NCBI GenBank assembly: GCA_008638375.1
Contig: CM018047.1
Span: forward strand, 49,849,679 to 49,913,678
From: Nyssa sinensis
Lineage: Eukaryota; Streptophyta; Magnoliopsida; Cornales; Nyssaceae
DNA length: 64,000 nt
Reading direction: 5' to 3'
Both the position numbers and the translations under genes were made by a program. Position 1 is the first letter of the stretch. Each line of letters opens with the position of its first letter. The notes under the pieces were generated by a model. It had not been told where the DNA came from. It worked only from the letters and a program-made list of their open reading frames with translations, and made no database searches. Shown in pieces: positions 46,576 through 58,666 of this stretch.

Positions 46576-47455
46576 TCAGCTATAAGCCACAATGTGGTTT
46601 ACACAGCACCAAAAAGAAAAAGAGCCATAATGGGTTTTCTGGCAGACTCAATGGACATTCTCTTTGGCATCAATTTTTTTCCCTTATTGCACCTCCAATT
46701 ACATGCAATTTTTATTCCTCATTGCGCTTGACTACTAAACCATGTCAATAACTTTGATCTTGTCCTTGGTGGTACATATAACCATTGATGATTGCATAAT
46801 TATTAATTCTATACATTTACCTTTATGAGTCTATATGAATAACATATAATATTTTCAATTATATTAGTATCTTTTTTATAACAGTGAAATGCATGCACTA
46901 AACACTTCTTTTGAACCATAATTACTTTTGATTTTCATAAAATGATAGTAAGAAGGATGAAATTTTCTGGTGGCTGCTGATTGTGTCATATAACAGAAGT
47001 ATGAAAGCTTCTGATGTGGTTTGCTACCAATTGCCTGGATATTGCTTGCTTGTTACATATTTGCTCGCTTTGTGCTATCAATTTGTTATCAATTGGGTCC
47101 TCACCCTATAGAATTATGCTCTTCTACTTTCTATGATATCTTTGTGGCTGATGGAGAAGGCCTTCCCCGTTCTTTGGTTGAGGTTGAAGCAATATTTGCT
47201 CATCAAATCTTAAGCCTCTTTTCCTTGCAGGTTTTCCTATCATTAAAAACCTTATACCAAAATCAGTTGATTGAAATTGGCATTACCTTGAAACCCTCAT
47301 TTTTGCAGACACAGGTTGTAATCCAAATGTTGATGACAGCAAGTAAGCACATATCAACAGGATTGGATTTGCATAAACATGGTCAGAGGTGCTTGGGAGA
47401 TGCTCACACATTAATATGAGTTTTATGCCACAAGAAAGATATAGAAGCCCCTAAT
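46576..47455. other. No gene recognised
   Basis: Contains an open frame of 132 codons (47021-47419, + strand) with a hydrophobic start but no motif I know; its codon pattern does not persuade me that it is coding. Confidence 0.35.
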
Positions 47456-47540
47456 CCCCACTTGGCCTTGTCTATGGCCTTACCTTTGCAAGCACAGAGA
47501 CTGTTTCCATGACTCGAACCTGTGACATCTAGGTCATGGG
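47456..47540 (-). mobile_element. tRNA-related SINE fragment, second copy
   Basis: On the minus strand CACAGGTTCGAGTCATGGAA then ACAGTCTCTGTGCTTGCAAAGG, a clean B-box GGTTCGAGTC and the same downstream block as 46500-46575, with which it shares most positions. Confidence 0.65.
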
Positions 47541-49393
47541 TTTTTGCCTAGGAAATGATTTTTGCAGAGATCACATTTTTAAATGATTGTTTGTAAAAAA
47601 GTATAGGATTGAAAAAGTTTGATAATGAAAAACATGTGTAACTTTGATCCACAATGATGGACAACTTAATATATTCCACTTTAACACATTCTTGAAACAT
47701 ATGTTTGTTAGCAAATTTGTCGATATGATGAACATCAAAAGTATGACAGAAAATACTGAAGATGGAAAGTGTATGTTCCTTCAAGCTAAACCATCCTAAA
47801 AGCCAAAAAACGTATTTGGAAGCACTTTTCATGCTTTCAAAACTTAAGTTTGTTTGTCTCCCTCCCCTCCCCACCTTCCCCAAAGAAAAGAAAAAAGATG
47901 AAACACACACACAAAACTTACATCAATGTTTGTGGCAGTAGAAAATGCATCTGGAACCATTGTTGATACAATGAGAGATGGAGCGACAACCATTGCTGTT
48001 GTTGTTGCTGTGAAGCCAGTCTTATTTCTTCGCCACCATTTTTCAATCCCAAAAAGCTCGTTCGGCTTCTGTTATAGTTATACATCTTATGTTACAACTG
48101 GAAATGATTTGTTTTTGACATAAGAACTGATGAAGTAATTGTGCTAACTAAGTTAATTTAGAGAGAAAAATGAGTGAAATCCACCTGCAATATTTGTGTT
48201 GTTGGAGAATTCCATGACAGATTATTTAGTTGCTCCTTGAAGAACTGTGAGAAGCTCATAAGAGTGCCAAGACTTAATTAATTATATTTAATTTCCCACT
48301 ATTCCACGAAGTTTATAATTGGTGTTATTTGACAAATTTTCATATTTCTTCAAATTATCATATTTTATTACTTAAATTGTTGTGTTACCTACCCACGTGC
48401 GATGCACATGCCTCTCTACTAGTATGGATATAAAACGATACATATTTCTTATAGTTGTATCTTTTTGCACCATATCTTACAATATACTTTACATATCTTT
48501 AGATACATTTCGATACACATGATACATGCGATACTCGTAATCAAGCTAAACAACATTGTTTTGACCTTTTTTTTGTTGTTTTGTTATATACAGAAAAACA
48601 TTTTTTTGTTTTGTTTGGCTTTATATTACCTCTTTGTAATGCTTAAAAATCTTTTCTCAAATAAAAAAAGGAAAGTAAATATTTTGAGAAAATGAGAATG
48701 AGCAAGATGTTGAAGAAGAAAAAAAAGTGAAAAAAATGTTGGCATCTAATAATGATGAAGATGATATCGATGCCACTGAAATTGTATATTAAGATAAAAA
48801 TATGATAGATTATAAAAATGAAGAATTTTGGATTTTTTCTTTAAATTTTGATATTGATGAACTATGTTGGAAACTTGGATTATTAGCTAATCAAAAAAAA
48901 AACTTGGATTATTAAATTTTAGTTTAAAATTTATAATATTTATAAATGTTAATTCTTATATTGTATGGAATTTAAGTTATTTTTTTTTATAAGTGAGTTG
49001 AAGTATTATTTTTATTAATTTATACACGGTTTATATAACACGATACGATATATTTGAAAAATGAGACAATTATGCTTGGGACATTATTTCTAGTATTGTA
49101 TGGGTCTATGGACTATACATAGTCCACAATACAACTAAAGAATATCTAAAAGACATTATTTTTTGTAATATATGGACTATGGATTATGGAATTTAATTTG
49201 AATTTTTGTTATGATAAGTGAATTTAAATGTTATTTCTATCATTTTTAACTATTTGTACATATATTTATATGTATTTATATATAAATATATTTAAAAAAA
49301 TTATATTTATCTACGGTACACGATACAATACACGATATGATACACATTTTTTAAAAATCGATACGCCATCCGATACACATTTTGACAACTATG
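47541..49393. other. Right arm of the composite element
   Basis: AT-rich. From about 48420 onward it is increasingly made of GATAC/GTATC words (CGATACACATGATACATGCG near 48510; ACACGATACGATATATTT near 49040; the terminal 49317-49393), resembling long subterminal repeats of a Mutator-like element. No gene recognised. Confidence 0.5.
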
Positions 49394-50084
49394 AAAGCAG
49401 AAACTTTACTGGATGCCTTTCTTTATGGCTAGTGATTTTGTATATAATAATGCTACAGTTCCCTAAAATCTATCCTAAATTTCTAGCACTGATGTGGCAT
49501 AATCATATTAATTACATAATTTAAAATATTTTTAATTACATGCCTTAAGTTCAATCAAATTTTAGACTTAATTGAGACCTTTAGCTCATAAAGCATTGAT
49601 AAGGTACCCATAGAAAAGCAGGAGTTGTACTGGACGCCTTTTTTTATGGTTAGTAATTTAATATATAATAATGCTACAATTCCCAAACAATAATGCTAGG
49701 ATCCCACCTCTTTTGTATCATTTTTGTCTCACTTCTCTCACATGAGTAGGACCCACTTGTTTGGTGAATTAAAAAAAGTGAATGATAAGTCTTATTCATG
49801 TGAGAGGGTGGGATAAATGTAGTAAAAAAAATGTGAAATCCCTAGTAAACACAAACACATTCACATTAATTACATATTTAAAGTATTGCTAATATTAGAG
49901 TACCACATCATTTGAGATACAAATTTAGGAAGTCTATCATTTGCCTAATACAAATTTGGGAAGTGTATTATTTGCCTAATATTAGTAAAGAATATAATAT
50001 ACAATGTCCAAATGAGGATTTCTTCTAATATAAAATGCAGGAAGATTGATAGTTTTTGTAGTGGGAACAAGACTATTTCAGTAG
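49394..50084 (+). promoter_or_regulatory. Upstream region of lipase copy 3
   Basis: Resumes the duplicated module after the composite insertion. The block CTGGATGCCTTTCTTTATGG appears near 49410 and again, slightly changed, near 49630, as in the copy 4 upstream region (57968 and 58367). A TATA-like CTAATATAAAATGCAGG lies at about 50025-50041, some 45-60 bases before the ATG. Confidence 0.6.
49700..49857. mobile_element. Possible small MITE upstream of lipase copy 3
   Basis: Absent at the matching place near copy 4. CTCTCACATGAGTAGGACCC and CTTATTCATGTGAGAGGGTG form an internal inverted pair, and the ends TAGGATCCCAC and GTGAAATCCCTA are weakly inverted. Boundaries and class uncertain. Confidence 0.4.
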
Positions 50085-53000
50085 ATGGCTAACATTATAA
50101 CTACTTTAATTCTAGTAATTCTGTTCTCTCTGTCTGCAGATGGAGTAAGAACAAAACAGTACTCCATCAATGGTCATGATGGCATGTTTGTAGCATCCTT
50201 GGTTGCCAGTGATGGTATTTGCAAGTCAATGGTGGAGACACAAGGCTATGTTTGCGAAGAGCATACGGTACAATACCTTGTCTCTTATACCATATAGTTT
50301 CCATCACAGTTAACGCAATTTGCTCCTCTTGCAAATTGGGATCGTGCGATCCAATTGTAGATCATTCACGATTTAGAATGCAAGATTTAGCGTTTCCAAA
50401 AAATCATGCAATAATTTCATTTTTTTGATAAGTAAAAAAGGTTCAAGATAAACATCATGCAATAAATAAGAAAATGCATGCATATATCATTATAATTTTG
50501 ATTTTATAAGGGTCTGAGTTTGTTGGAATTTTTCCAGTATACATTTATATATGAATATTATTATTTAATATGATTAAAAGTTATCTCAAATTTTGTTCTA
50601 AGAAAGCGATATGAAGAAATCTACTCTTAATATACCACATTTTGTAACAAGTGACGATTTACGTTTCTGTCCCCATTCCATGTACCATTCCATCTACGTT
50701 CGAGGTAATATTCATTTACATTCTCTGAACTATGGCATTTACTGACTTTATGCGTTTTAGGTAACAACACAAGATGGATACATTCTTAGCGTGCAGAGGA
50801 TTCCAGTGGGGCGTTCTGGAAAGAAACCAGACAAGCCACCTGTGCTTTTACAGCATGGACTGATGGTGGTTAGTGCATATGCACTCTCCAACTTCTTTTA
50901 TTACTAGTGTTGATTTTTTGCAATATATATAGGGTGATGTACCACTAGTACCAATCAATGAGACAAGTTATGTTGTCGTCGCAGGATGCAAATACATGGT
51001 TGATGAACTCTCCTGAGGGATCTTTAGCATTCATCTTGGCTGATAGTGGGTTTGATGTTTGGCTTTCCAATACCCGTGGGACCAACTATAGCCGCGGACA
51101 CACATCCCTTAGCGCTAATGATCCGGTTCTCTTCATTTTTGTGCATGTCTTCAGCTTACATTTCATTACATGCCCATATCTTGACTTTTTGTTTGATTTT
51201 CTTTTGTATCTATAATTTGTAGGCTTATTGGGAATGGTCATGGGATGAATTAGTCAATTATGATCTTCCTGCTTCATTCCAATATGTTTACAGTCAGACA
51301 GGGCAGAAGCTACATTATGTTGGGCATTCCTTGGTAATATCTGCATTTTGTGCTTTTCACTCTATTCCGGAACTTCCTTTTCTTTTCCTTCACAGAAACA
51401 ATCTAAATTTTACACTTTTGTTTGACTCGTAAGGTGATTCTAAGAGTGATTTTATTTCTCTTCTAATGATATTTCATAGGGAACTTTGATTGCTCTTGCT
51501 GCTTTTTCCCAAGAGAAGTTGTTGAACATGTCAAGATCAGCTGCTTTGCTTAGCCCTATTGCTTATATGGGTCAGATGCCCGCACTCCTTGCAAGATATT
51601 CTGCTCAAACTTTTAGTGCTGAAGTAGGAATAAAGATATCCTATTTTAATATGATGTCAAATTGCAGTAGAATGAAATTGGCTTACAGTCCCTTTTTATC
51701 CCAATTTTTGACAGAGCTTGTACCTGAGTGGTGTCAGAGAACTTTCTCCAACAGGGTGAGAGATCAACTTGCGCATTTTTACTTCACTAGTACAAAGCAA
51801 AACATGTTTTTTCAAATCCCAGAATAATCTTTTAAGAAAATGATCCAAAATAATGAGATGATGATGAATGGCCCCGTTATCTCACTTAAGAAAGAATGCA
51901 TATAAATTTGATGAACATGCCCAGTTGTTATATTTGCCATTTATTCAATTTTTTAAAACAGCTTTATGACCATTTAAAGAGAAACCCTTTGGATGAATAT
52001 TAGTGTCTCGTATTTTATATTAGCTATTTTTTCTTCAAACTGAACAGGGGGGGTGCAGCCCAACTTCTTGGAGCTATCTGCAATGGACCGGGCATTAACT
52101 GCGACGATTTGCTGACCGCTACGACTGGTAGTATCAATGTTCCTGGCTTGAAATTAGCATATTGACTCGACAAATATAATTTTCTCCATTACTGATCATA
52201 CCTGTTTGTGTAATTGTTAAAAATAGGTGCGAATTGCTGCCTAGATCCTTCTGCGGTAGCTTCTTTTCTTGCTCATGGACCTCAGTCAACAGCAACAAAG
52301 AACATAATCCATTTAGCTCAAAGTAAGTTTCTCCAAGTTTCTGTTTACTACAATAAATTATAGGTTGCTGCCACAGTTAGTAACATCAGTTGAATGGACA
52401 TCTCCACATGAGATTTTCACCATGGAAGTAGCCAAAACTTCTCTGCTAGTAACATTTACAGTAGCTTTAAGGCTGCCAATGGCTAGCTTTTCTTGATTTC
52501 ATTCAGTTATTCAACATGAATGCCTAAATAGCAAAAACTTAACCAAAGTTTGTGGTATTGTTTCTCTTGATTGAAAAAAAAAAGTTTGAGATTCCTCTAG
52601 AGTGTTATATATTTGCAATAAAGCAACATTTATCGAGGATATTTTTTCAATACATCAAAGGATAAAGACAGTTGTATGGTTTTATGATTAAGTAAATAAC
52701 AATTAAGGAGGTTTTTCGAAAAAAATTGGGCAACATTTTCTTTAAAGATTGTTGAAGTAAAAAATATTTTGATTGTTGGCGGGCTACAGTGCTACCCAAC
52801 CATAAATTCAATAAAACAGTTGTTTTAGGCCCCACTTAAAGAGAAGACTCAAAGTTTTATATATTTATAGTAAAATCAAATTAAAAATTGAAGGTTAATA
52901 AAAGTTTAACTCTACAAAAGACCCTAAATTTTATAGATTTATAATATAATCAAATTAGAAGTATAATGTTAATCAAATTCTAACTCTACAATAAAGGCCT

Positions 53001-53710
53001 CATAAGGATTCCATGAGAAAAAAAACTTAATTCTATTAATTGAGTTTTATCCGTCTTGTACTCAAATATTTTATTGCTATCTTTTTAGATAAAAAAAATT
53101 GTAAAATCTCTATTATTAGAGTTTCATTCAATATATACCTCTCTCTTGTTGAGAAATAATTAAATTTTATATAGCAAAAGTAAATATAATATATATATAT
53201 ATATATGAAATCAAGTAAAAAATTATATTAATATTAAAAAGTGCTTCATTTAGAATTGTCATTTTATTGCTTTAAACTTCTAATTATATAGAGCCATGCC
53301 TTGGCTGGCTATTGCATGATGCCAGTGAAGGAAAGAAGATTGCCAAGACATGATCACTTCTCTTGATTGATGCTTTTGTTTTCTGGATAGTGATTAGACA
53401 AGGGACCATAGCAATGTATGATTATGGCAACGTAGTTGAGAACAGCATACACTACAGGCAGCCCATTCCTCCTGTGTACGACATGTCAAGGATCCCCAAG
53501 GATCTTCCTCTTTTCCTCAGCTATGGTGGGCGGGACATCCTTTCTGATGTGAACGATGTGCAGACCCTGCTAAGGAGTCTGGCAAATCACGATGCCGATA
53601 AGCTTGTAGCACAGTACATTGAGGACTATGCACATGTAGATTTCATTTTGGGTGCAAACGCTAAGCAAGTTGTGTATGATCCTCTCATGGCCTTCTTCAA
53701 CCTCCATTAA
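50085..53710 (+). CDS. Triacylglycerol lipase 2-like, copy 3 (complete)
   Basis: Nine exons: 50085-50267, 50761-50868, 50985-51125, 51223-51333, 51480-51623, 51715-51755, 52048-52127, 52227-52322, 53391-53710. They total 1224 nt, an open frame of 407 codons plus TAA, one codon longer than copy 2 (an extra Tyr in KQYSINGHDG). Signal peptide at the N-terminus; Ser180 (GHSLG, split by intron 4), Asp350 (SYGGRD) and His383 (YAHVDF) make the expected catalytic triad of an acid lipase. Exons 6-8 differ most from copies 1 and 2 (SLYLSGVRELSPTG in place of [33 protein letters not shown]), suggesting functional change in the cap region or relaxed constraint. Introns 1 and 8 are enlarged. Confidence 0.9.
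52790..53310. other. Insertion in intron 8 of lipase copy 3
   Basis: Copy 2 has about 25 bp here between GTTGTTGGC and the TGATGCC/AATGCCA motif; copy 3 has about 520 bp of AT-rich DNA with a TA repeat near 53190. It is presumably an inserted element, but I cannot define its ends. Confidence 0.5.
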
Positions 53711-55284
53711 GAACATTTCTACTATAAAAGACACAGTATGGCGACTCTCTGCAAATTAGAAGTAGAATTTGTACCCAAAACCGTCCTGTCTTTTTTTTTC
53801 TACTTGACACAGTTGTATTATCATATTTAATTCTCTCTCCATAATGAAGCCCCATTATGATTTTGATTTCAAGAGCCTTCCACCTCGAATCACACACACA
53901 CTCACACACAAAGGACCTGTTCTAACATTTTAACATCTACTAATGAATGCATCATTTCTAGGCTACAGAACATTCAGATCTCCTGATGCATACATTTGTG
54001 TGTTTTTTTTTTCAAGTTTTGTCCATAACAACCATATTTCACATATACTGTCCGAAGACATGAGATTCAATAACAGCACACACATCTTGTTTATTATCCC
54101 CCAACTGCTGGTTTTTTGTAAGCCTACTAGGAGGCCATTTGACAGTCCTATTGATCTTGAGAACAATTTTTTTGTTTTATCTGATGATTTGAGCAAATCA
54201 GTTTTAAGCAAATTCTTAACATCAAGAAAAAGAGAATGTTGTATGATGGAAACGTGAAAATGAATTGAACCCGTTGACTTCTTTAAATTCATGTAGCATG
54301 GGGATTATTTAATTAACAAGAGAAGAATTCTTTAAAATTTGAAACTGATATATTGTGAAAAAAAAATTACTTAATCAGACTTTATTACATCATATTTATA
54401 GAGTTAAAAGACATTAATTCGAATAGGAAACTACTAATTTTTATACTAGTCCTAATAGAATTAAGAAATAAAGAAATTTGAAATAAATCAATTGAGCAAT
54501 TTTGTAAAATTGAAGACTAGATAAAATAAGAAGAAGATAGTTACAAAAAAAAAACTAAAACTTATAATAAATGGTAAAAAAATCTAATTACATCTAATTA
54601 AAAGCCTAAATGAGTGAATTTGGGCAGAATTGGTCCTCGATGATTGCCAATGGATGATTTGAATCCGTTGGTTGCCCAAAAATTAAAATATGAGAGTTTC
54701 TGATATGTGTATGTTGAGATAATTGGTCCTGTCCTGTCACTTGTATTCCCATTACTCCTATAACTTTTAAGCCACATCTCAGTCAATCAAATTGTTTATT
54801 AGTGAAAAAAGGTTTAGAAAACAAGTCAACTGAACAAAAGTTAGATTGTTTTTGAATTCATCAATCTGATCTATTCCCTTGTATCTCTACATAATGGTTT
54901 TTGTCAAATGGTTGTTCTGAGTCTCAGGGTACAAGCACAGGTGGATATGGTCATGCGACATTCTTCCAAAAGACAACAGAAATAAAGAGCAGAGGTAGAA
55001 TATGCTTCTGAAAGTGATTGATTGCAAAGCATCAATGAAAGATTTCTAAATTTTTCGAGGATCATTTGCAATCTCCATTTCAACAATAATTTTTCCAATT
55101 TTACCTAGAAAAAAGACATATAATTAAATAAATATTCTTCATACCTTCACTAGAAGGTTTCTTGTTTATATATGTAAAATGAAAAAACGTACAAACAAAA
55201 ACTCCAAGAAAACTGCAACTGAATTTTCACTAGTTGGACTTGGGAAACTAGAAAGACCTATGATACCTGATGTCATGAAAGGTT
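53711..55284. other. 3' flank of lipase copy 3
   Basis: 53711-54250 and 54803-54912 match the 3' flank of copy 1 (1787-2500); 54300-54790 is an extra segment not present there. No gene recognised. Confidence 0.6.
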
Positions 55285-55345
55285 GACAAGCATCCCAAAG
55301 TGACCTTCCTCTTTTCATCAACTATGGAGGGTAGAGCATGCTTTC
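55285..55345 (+). pseudogene. Relic of a fifth lipase copy (part of exon 9)
   Basis: AGTGACCTTCCTCTTTTCAT and the bases around it match the last lipase exon (ATCCCCAATGACCTTCCTCT...TATGGTGGG...ATGCTTTC) and read SIPSDLPLFINYGG before an in-frame TAG. Nothing else of the gene remains in the neighbourhood. Confidence 0.65.
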
Positions 55346-55929
55346 AAATTACGCCAGACAAATTTATCCTGTCCAATGACGTGTCTATATCAAAACTTTC
55401 CACATATAAAAGAGTTAGTTCAGTGTATGAGACTTTCGTCACTACAAAGTCTAGGAAAAGTTAGATGTATGTAATCTTACTTTCACAAATGGAGAGACTA
55501 TTTTCACAAACAACTTGTCACATATGTATACTTTATTTTCATTTAATTTCAATTTCAACTATCATGACTATGATGTAATTCTGAAAAATTAAAAAAAATA
55601 AAAAATAAACATGCACATTAAATACACAACAAGATATGTGCATTTTGACAGACATATTACACTTTCTTCTTACTTGATTTGAAGTCAGAAATTAACTAGA
55701 ATTTGTATTTGATTAATTAGGTCAACTTTTTCCCCATTTTCTTTGTCCACTTGCAATATTTATACTCCAACCCTTGATGCAATGCATCCTTACCAAATGA
55801 AGTAGAAATAATCTTTTCTTACTCATCAATATATTTTCATCTCAATTTATCATGTAAATTAAGAGTCACATGATAATTATATATAATCAACCCTTTTATA
55901 ATTAATAAACGTAGGACATAAATAACTTA
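55346..55929. other. Intergenic, no gene recognised
   Basis: AT-rich DNA without supported features. Confidence 0.4.
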
Positions 55930-56687
55930 GTGTTCACAAATGAATGAGTTTAGCTGCAAGTTATCAGATTGCTTAGTTCTCACCTACAAGGGCAGAAGAA
56001 CATTGGGGGTTGGGCCGGGATACAGTCTCCCTCCAAATTAAAGAATTTTTTTGTACTTATAAAATTTTGGCATCCAACCTAAAATTTTGACTCAATCCAA
56101 TCTTTATTAATTTTTTCTTTCAATTCTTTCCCAAAATTTTAATCTAACCCAATCTTTATTCATCATTTTTATCTCATTTTTCACCTCAAAATTTTGACCC
56201 AATCCAAAATTCCTACTAAAATTTTTTCCAAATTTTTTTTAGTCCCCCTTTGATATTTTTCCTGGTTCCATCCACCCTTGCTCACCTGCCTACTAATGGT
56301 GAACACTATACACATGAATACATAGTTGTATTTGTGCATGAAACTCTGTATAGCATTCCTAAGAGTCAGGTCAAAAGATAAAACATGTGTGACGAAATGA
56401 ATCAGTTTTTGCTGATATATGAGGAAAATATGATGCATTGGACTGACGAAAAATGGAGATAAAGCATGTTTTCAACTTAATTCTTTGCGTTTGATGTTAA
56501 CAAGTTCCTTTCTGATTTGCTTCTTATTGTCTGTCATCTAATTTGAAACTACTGTTTTAGTTGCGTACATGAAATGTGGTTTTATACTTCTGAACATGAA
56601 AAATTCAATGATTTGGCCTGAGTTTTGTTCATGAAAGTTCTATGATTACTTTCACCAGTGTTTCCAGGTTTTGATAGAAAACCGTAA

Positions 56688-56903
56688 GGTCAGGTTTGGT
56701 ATGTAGAAATGAAATGATAATGAAATGAAATAGGGAATAGAATCGAATAAGGATTACTCACTGAAGTCGATGTTTGGAATGATTTTTAATAGAATGTTCA
56801 TTTCATGAAATATGTATTTTCAATTATGCCAAATAAGAATAAGGAACGAAAAAATTAAAATAAACATTCCTGAAATACCTATTTCAATATACCAAACATG
56901 GCC
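56688..56903. mobile_element. Tourist/PIF-Harbinger-type MITE, 216 bp
   Basis: Left end GGTCAGGTTTGGTATGTAG; the complement of the right end is GGCCATGTTTGGTATATTG. TAA is duplicated on both sides (56685-56687, 56904-56906). The two paralogous modules (near 18440 and 34275) lack exactly this segment, which confirms the insertion. Confidence 0.85.
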
Positions 56904-57151
56904 TAAGATTTGACGAGACAAACTTTTAGTTTGATATAAACCCACCAGTCATTATTCTTGCAAAGGAAATTAAATCTCTTTGTTGTCGAAAGCCATTACT
57001 ATTATTTTCTTCCAAATTATGGTTGTTGTGGCAACAAGCTTAAAGAGAACAAACACATTGATATGAACTAAGAAACAAAATGTTACTCAAATACCTTCTT
57101 GAATAAGGCATACACATCCAAAACTTCACTTCTTAAATAAAATTGGATAGT

Positions 57152-57369
57152 CCTGGATAGTGGCAGATCCAGAGATTACAATTAGGGGGGACAAAAAATG
57201 TAGATTTCAAAATTTAGAAAAGCTTGCATGTATAAAAAAAAATTTGGGACGGGGGAGGAGTCTTTTTTTTTTTTTTAATTCTACCAAAATTTTCAAACTT
57301 TGGGAAGGCGGGCGGGGGGGGGGGGGTCATGGCCCCCTTAGTCCCCCTTGCCTCCCTCTGCCACTGGTC
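57152..57369. mobile_element. Small inverted-repeat element with AGTGGCAGA ends
   Basis: AGTGGCAGATCC at the left pairs with CTCTGCCACT at the right. Modules at 18680 and 34510 run straight through (GATGGTCTCAGAG, GACAGTCTCGGAG), so the segment is an insertion; GTC is repeated at its edges. It contains a G homopolymer at about 57312-57326 and a T homopolymer at 57263-57278. Class uncertain. Confidence 0.6.
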
Positions 57370-57660
57370 TCGGAGTACCCACGTGCGAATAAATGGATAT
57401 AATTTTGCTGGTAGAAACGGTCTAATCAAAACTCGCTAACTAAGGTGACCTATGTATGATCAAAATAGCAACCAGAAGGACCTCCGTCAGGTAGATTTTA
57501 ATTTTCTTCAACTTTACCCTAAACTTTAGTTGCAGTGAGTTGTTGTGCTTCCTTTAATTAATTTATTTATTATAGTTGTTAATATTATAATTTTTTACTT
57601 TTATTGTTGTTAATATTGTTTTGAGATGTTGTGAACACTACAATAGTCATTCTATGCTAC

Positions 57661-58666
57661 AATAGTCTTCAAATATTCAGAATATGGAGATTTCAGGATA
57701 AATTTGTGCAAATTTGTACAGTTGCCTGGTCTATTTTCTAAGGAGGGCCATTGCTTACCAGCCCAACTGAGGTTACTGATTGTGTTCTCTTCTTGAGTTA
57801 TACTCTACATATCCTACTGGGTGTAGGGGTCTATTTCATTAAATGAGAACTTGTGTGGAACATATTGTTGGAATTATGAACTTGTCTTGTTTTAAGTTCA
57901 ATTAAATTTTAGACCATCTTTAGCTCATAGAGTATAGCTTAGAAAAGCAGGAGTTTTACTGGTTGCCTTTCTTTATGGTTAGTGATTTAGTATACAATAA
58001 TGCTACACTTCCCAAAACACTGATGCTCAATTTTTTAATTTTTTATACCAAAATTTACATCTCAAATTATGTCATTAAATGATTGGTGGTGTTTTAAACA
58101 ATTATTTAATTTTTTGCCAATAATTTGATGCCATATTATTTAGAATCCAAATTTTGGTACAAAAAATTGAGACACGTAAGCATTACTCCTTCCCAAAATC
58201 CTATTCCAAATTTCTAGCACTAATGTGGCACAATCACATTAATTAAATGATTTAAAATATTTTCAAATACTTGTCTTATTTTAAGTTCAATTAAATTTTA
58301 GACTTGAGATCTTTAGCTCATAAAGTATAGCTAGGTACCCATAGAAAAGCAGCGGCTGTACTGGATGCCTTTCTCTATGGTTAGTAATTTAATATACAAT
58401 AATGCTACACTTCGGATCCAGACGCACTATAGACCTATCTCATGTGAGGGGGCAAATGCACCCACCTCTCCAGTGATTCTTTTTTTTATTAATATTGTAG
58501 TGTCACATGAATGTTACATCATTTGGAATACAAATTTGAAAAGTGTATCATTTGCCTAATACTAGAAAAAAATATAATATATTTTGTCCATATGTGGATT
58601 TCTTCTAATATAAAATGCAGGAAGATTGATAGTTTTTGTAGTGGAACAAGAAGACTATATCAGTAG
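57661..58666 (+). promoter_or_regulatory. Upstream region of lipase copy 4
   Basis: Matches the upstream regions of copies 2 and 3 (57700-57920, then the twice-present CTTTCTTTATGG block near 57970 and 58370). The TATA-like CTAATATAAAATGCAGG is at about 58605-58621. Confidence 0.6.
58018..58188. mobile_element. MITE, 171 bp, with 10-bp target duplication
   Basis: CTTCCCAAAA is present on both sides (58008-58017 and 58189-58198), and the corresponding place near copy 3 (about 49460) is uninterrupted. Inverted halves: CTCAATTTTTTAATTTTTTA with TACCAAAATTT on the left, AAATTTTGGTACAAAAAATTG-AGAC on the right. A 9-10 bp duplication suggests a Mutator-type MITE. Confidence 0.7.

Larger units (their letters stand above)
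35518..49393. mobile_element. Composite insertion carrying fragments of several host genes (Pack-MULE-like)
   Basis: Comparison with the uninterrupted module at 57900-57980 shows that 35518-49393 is inserted DNA. The left end starts CATAATTGTTA; the complement of the right end starts CATAGTTGTCA. Both ends continue into GTATC/GATAC-rich sequence (TACGATATGCGATAT on the left, CGATACACGATATGATACAC on the right). The flanks AAAGCAGG (35510-35517) and AAAGCAGA (49394-49401) look like a target duplication of 8 or so bp. Inside are partial host genes (WRKY, NOTCHLESS, F-box, AGPase) plus a LINE and SINEs. I see no transposase. Short imperfect ends and gene fragments fit a Pack-MULE, but a filler-rich repair product cannot be excluded. 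Confidence 0.6.
55930..57660. repeat. Duplicated intergenic module, third copy
   Basis: Homologous to 17941-19215 (for example TGAATCAGTTTTTGCTGATA at 18116 and 56396) and 34195-35030. It contains two MITEs (56688-56903 and 57152-57369) that the other two copies lack. Confidence 0.8.

Noticed and set aside
47021..47419. 132-codon open frame on the + strand
   Set aside because: No recognisable domain, no splice or promoter context, inside repeat-rich DNA; kept only as a note.
57241..57330. G and T homopolymers as quadruplex or regulatory element
   Set aside because: They lie inside a small transposable element with AGTGGCAGA ends and may partly be sequencing slippage.
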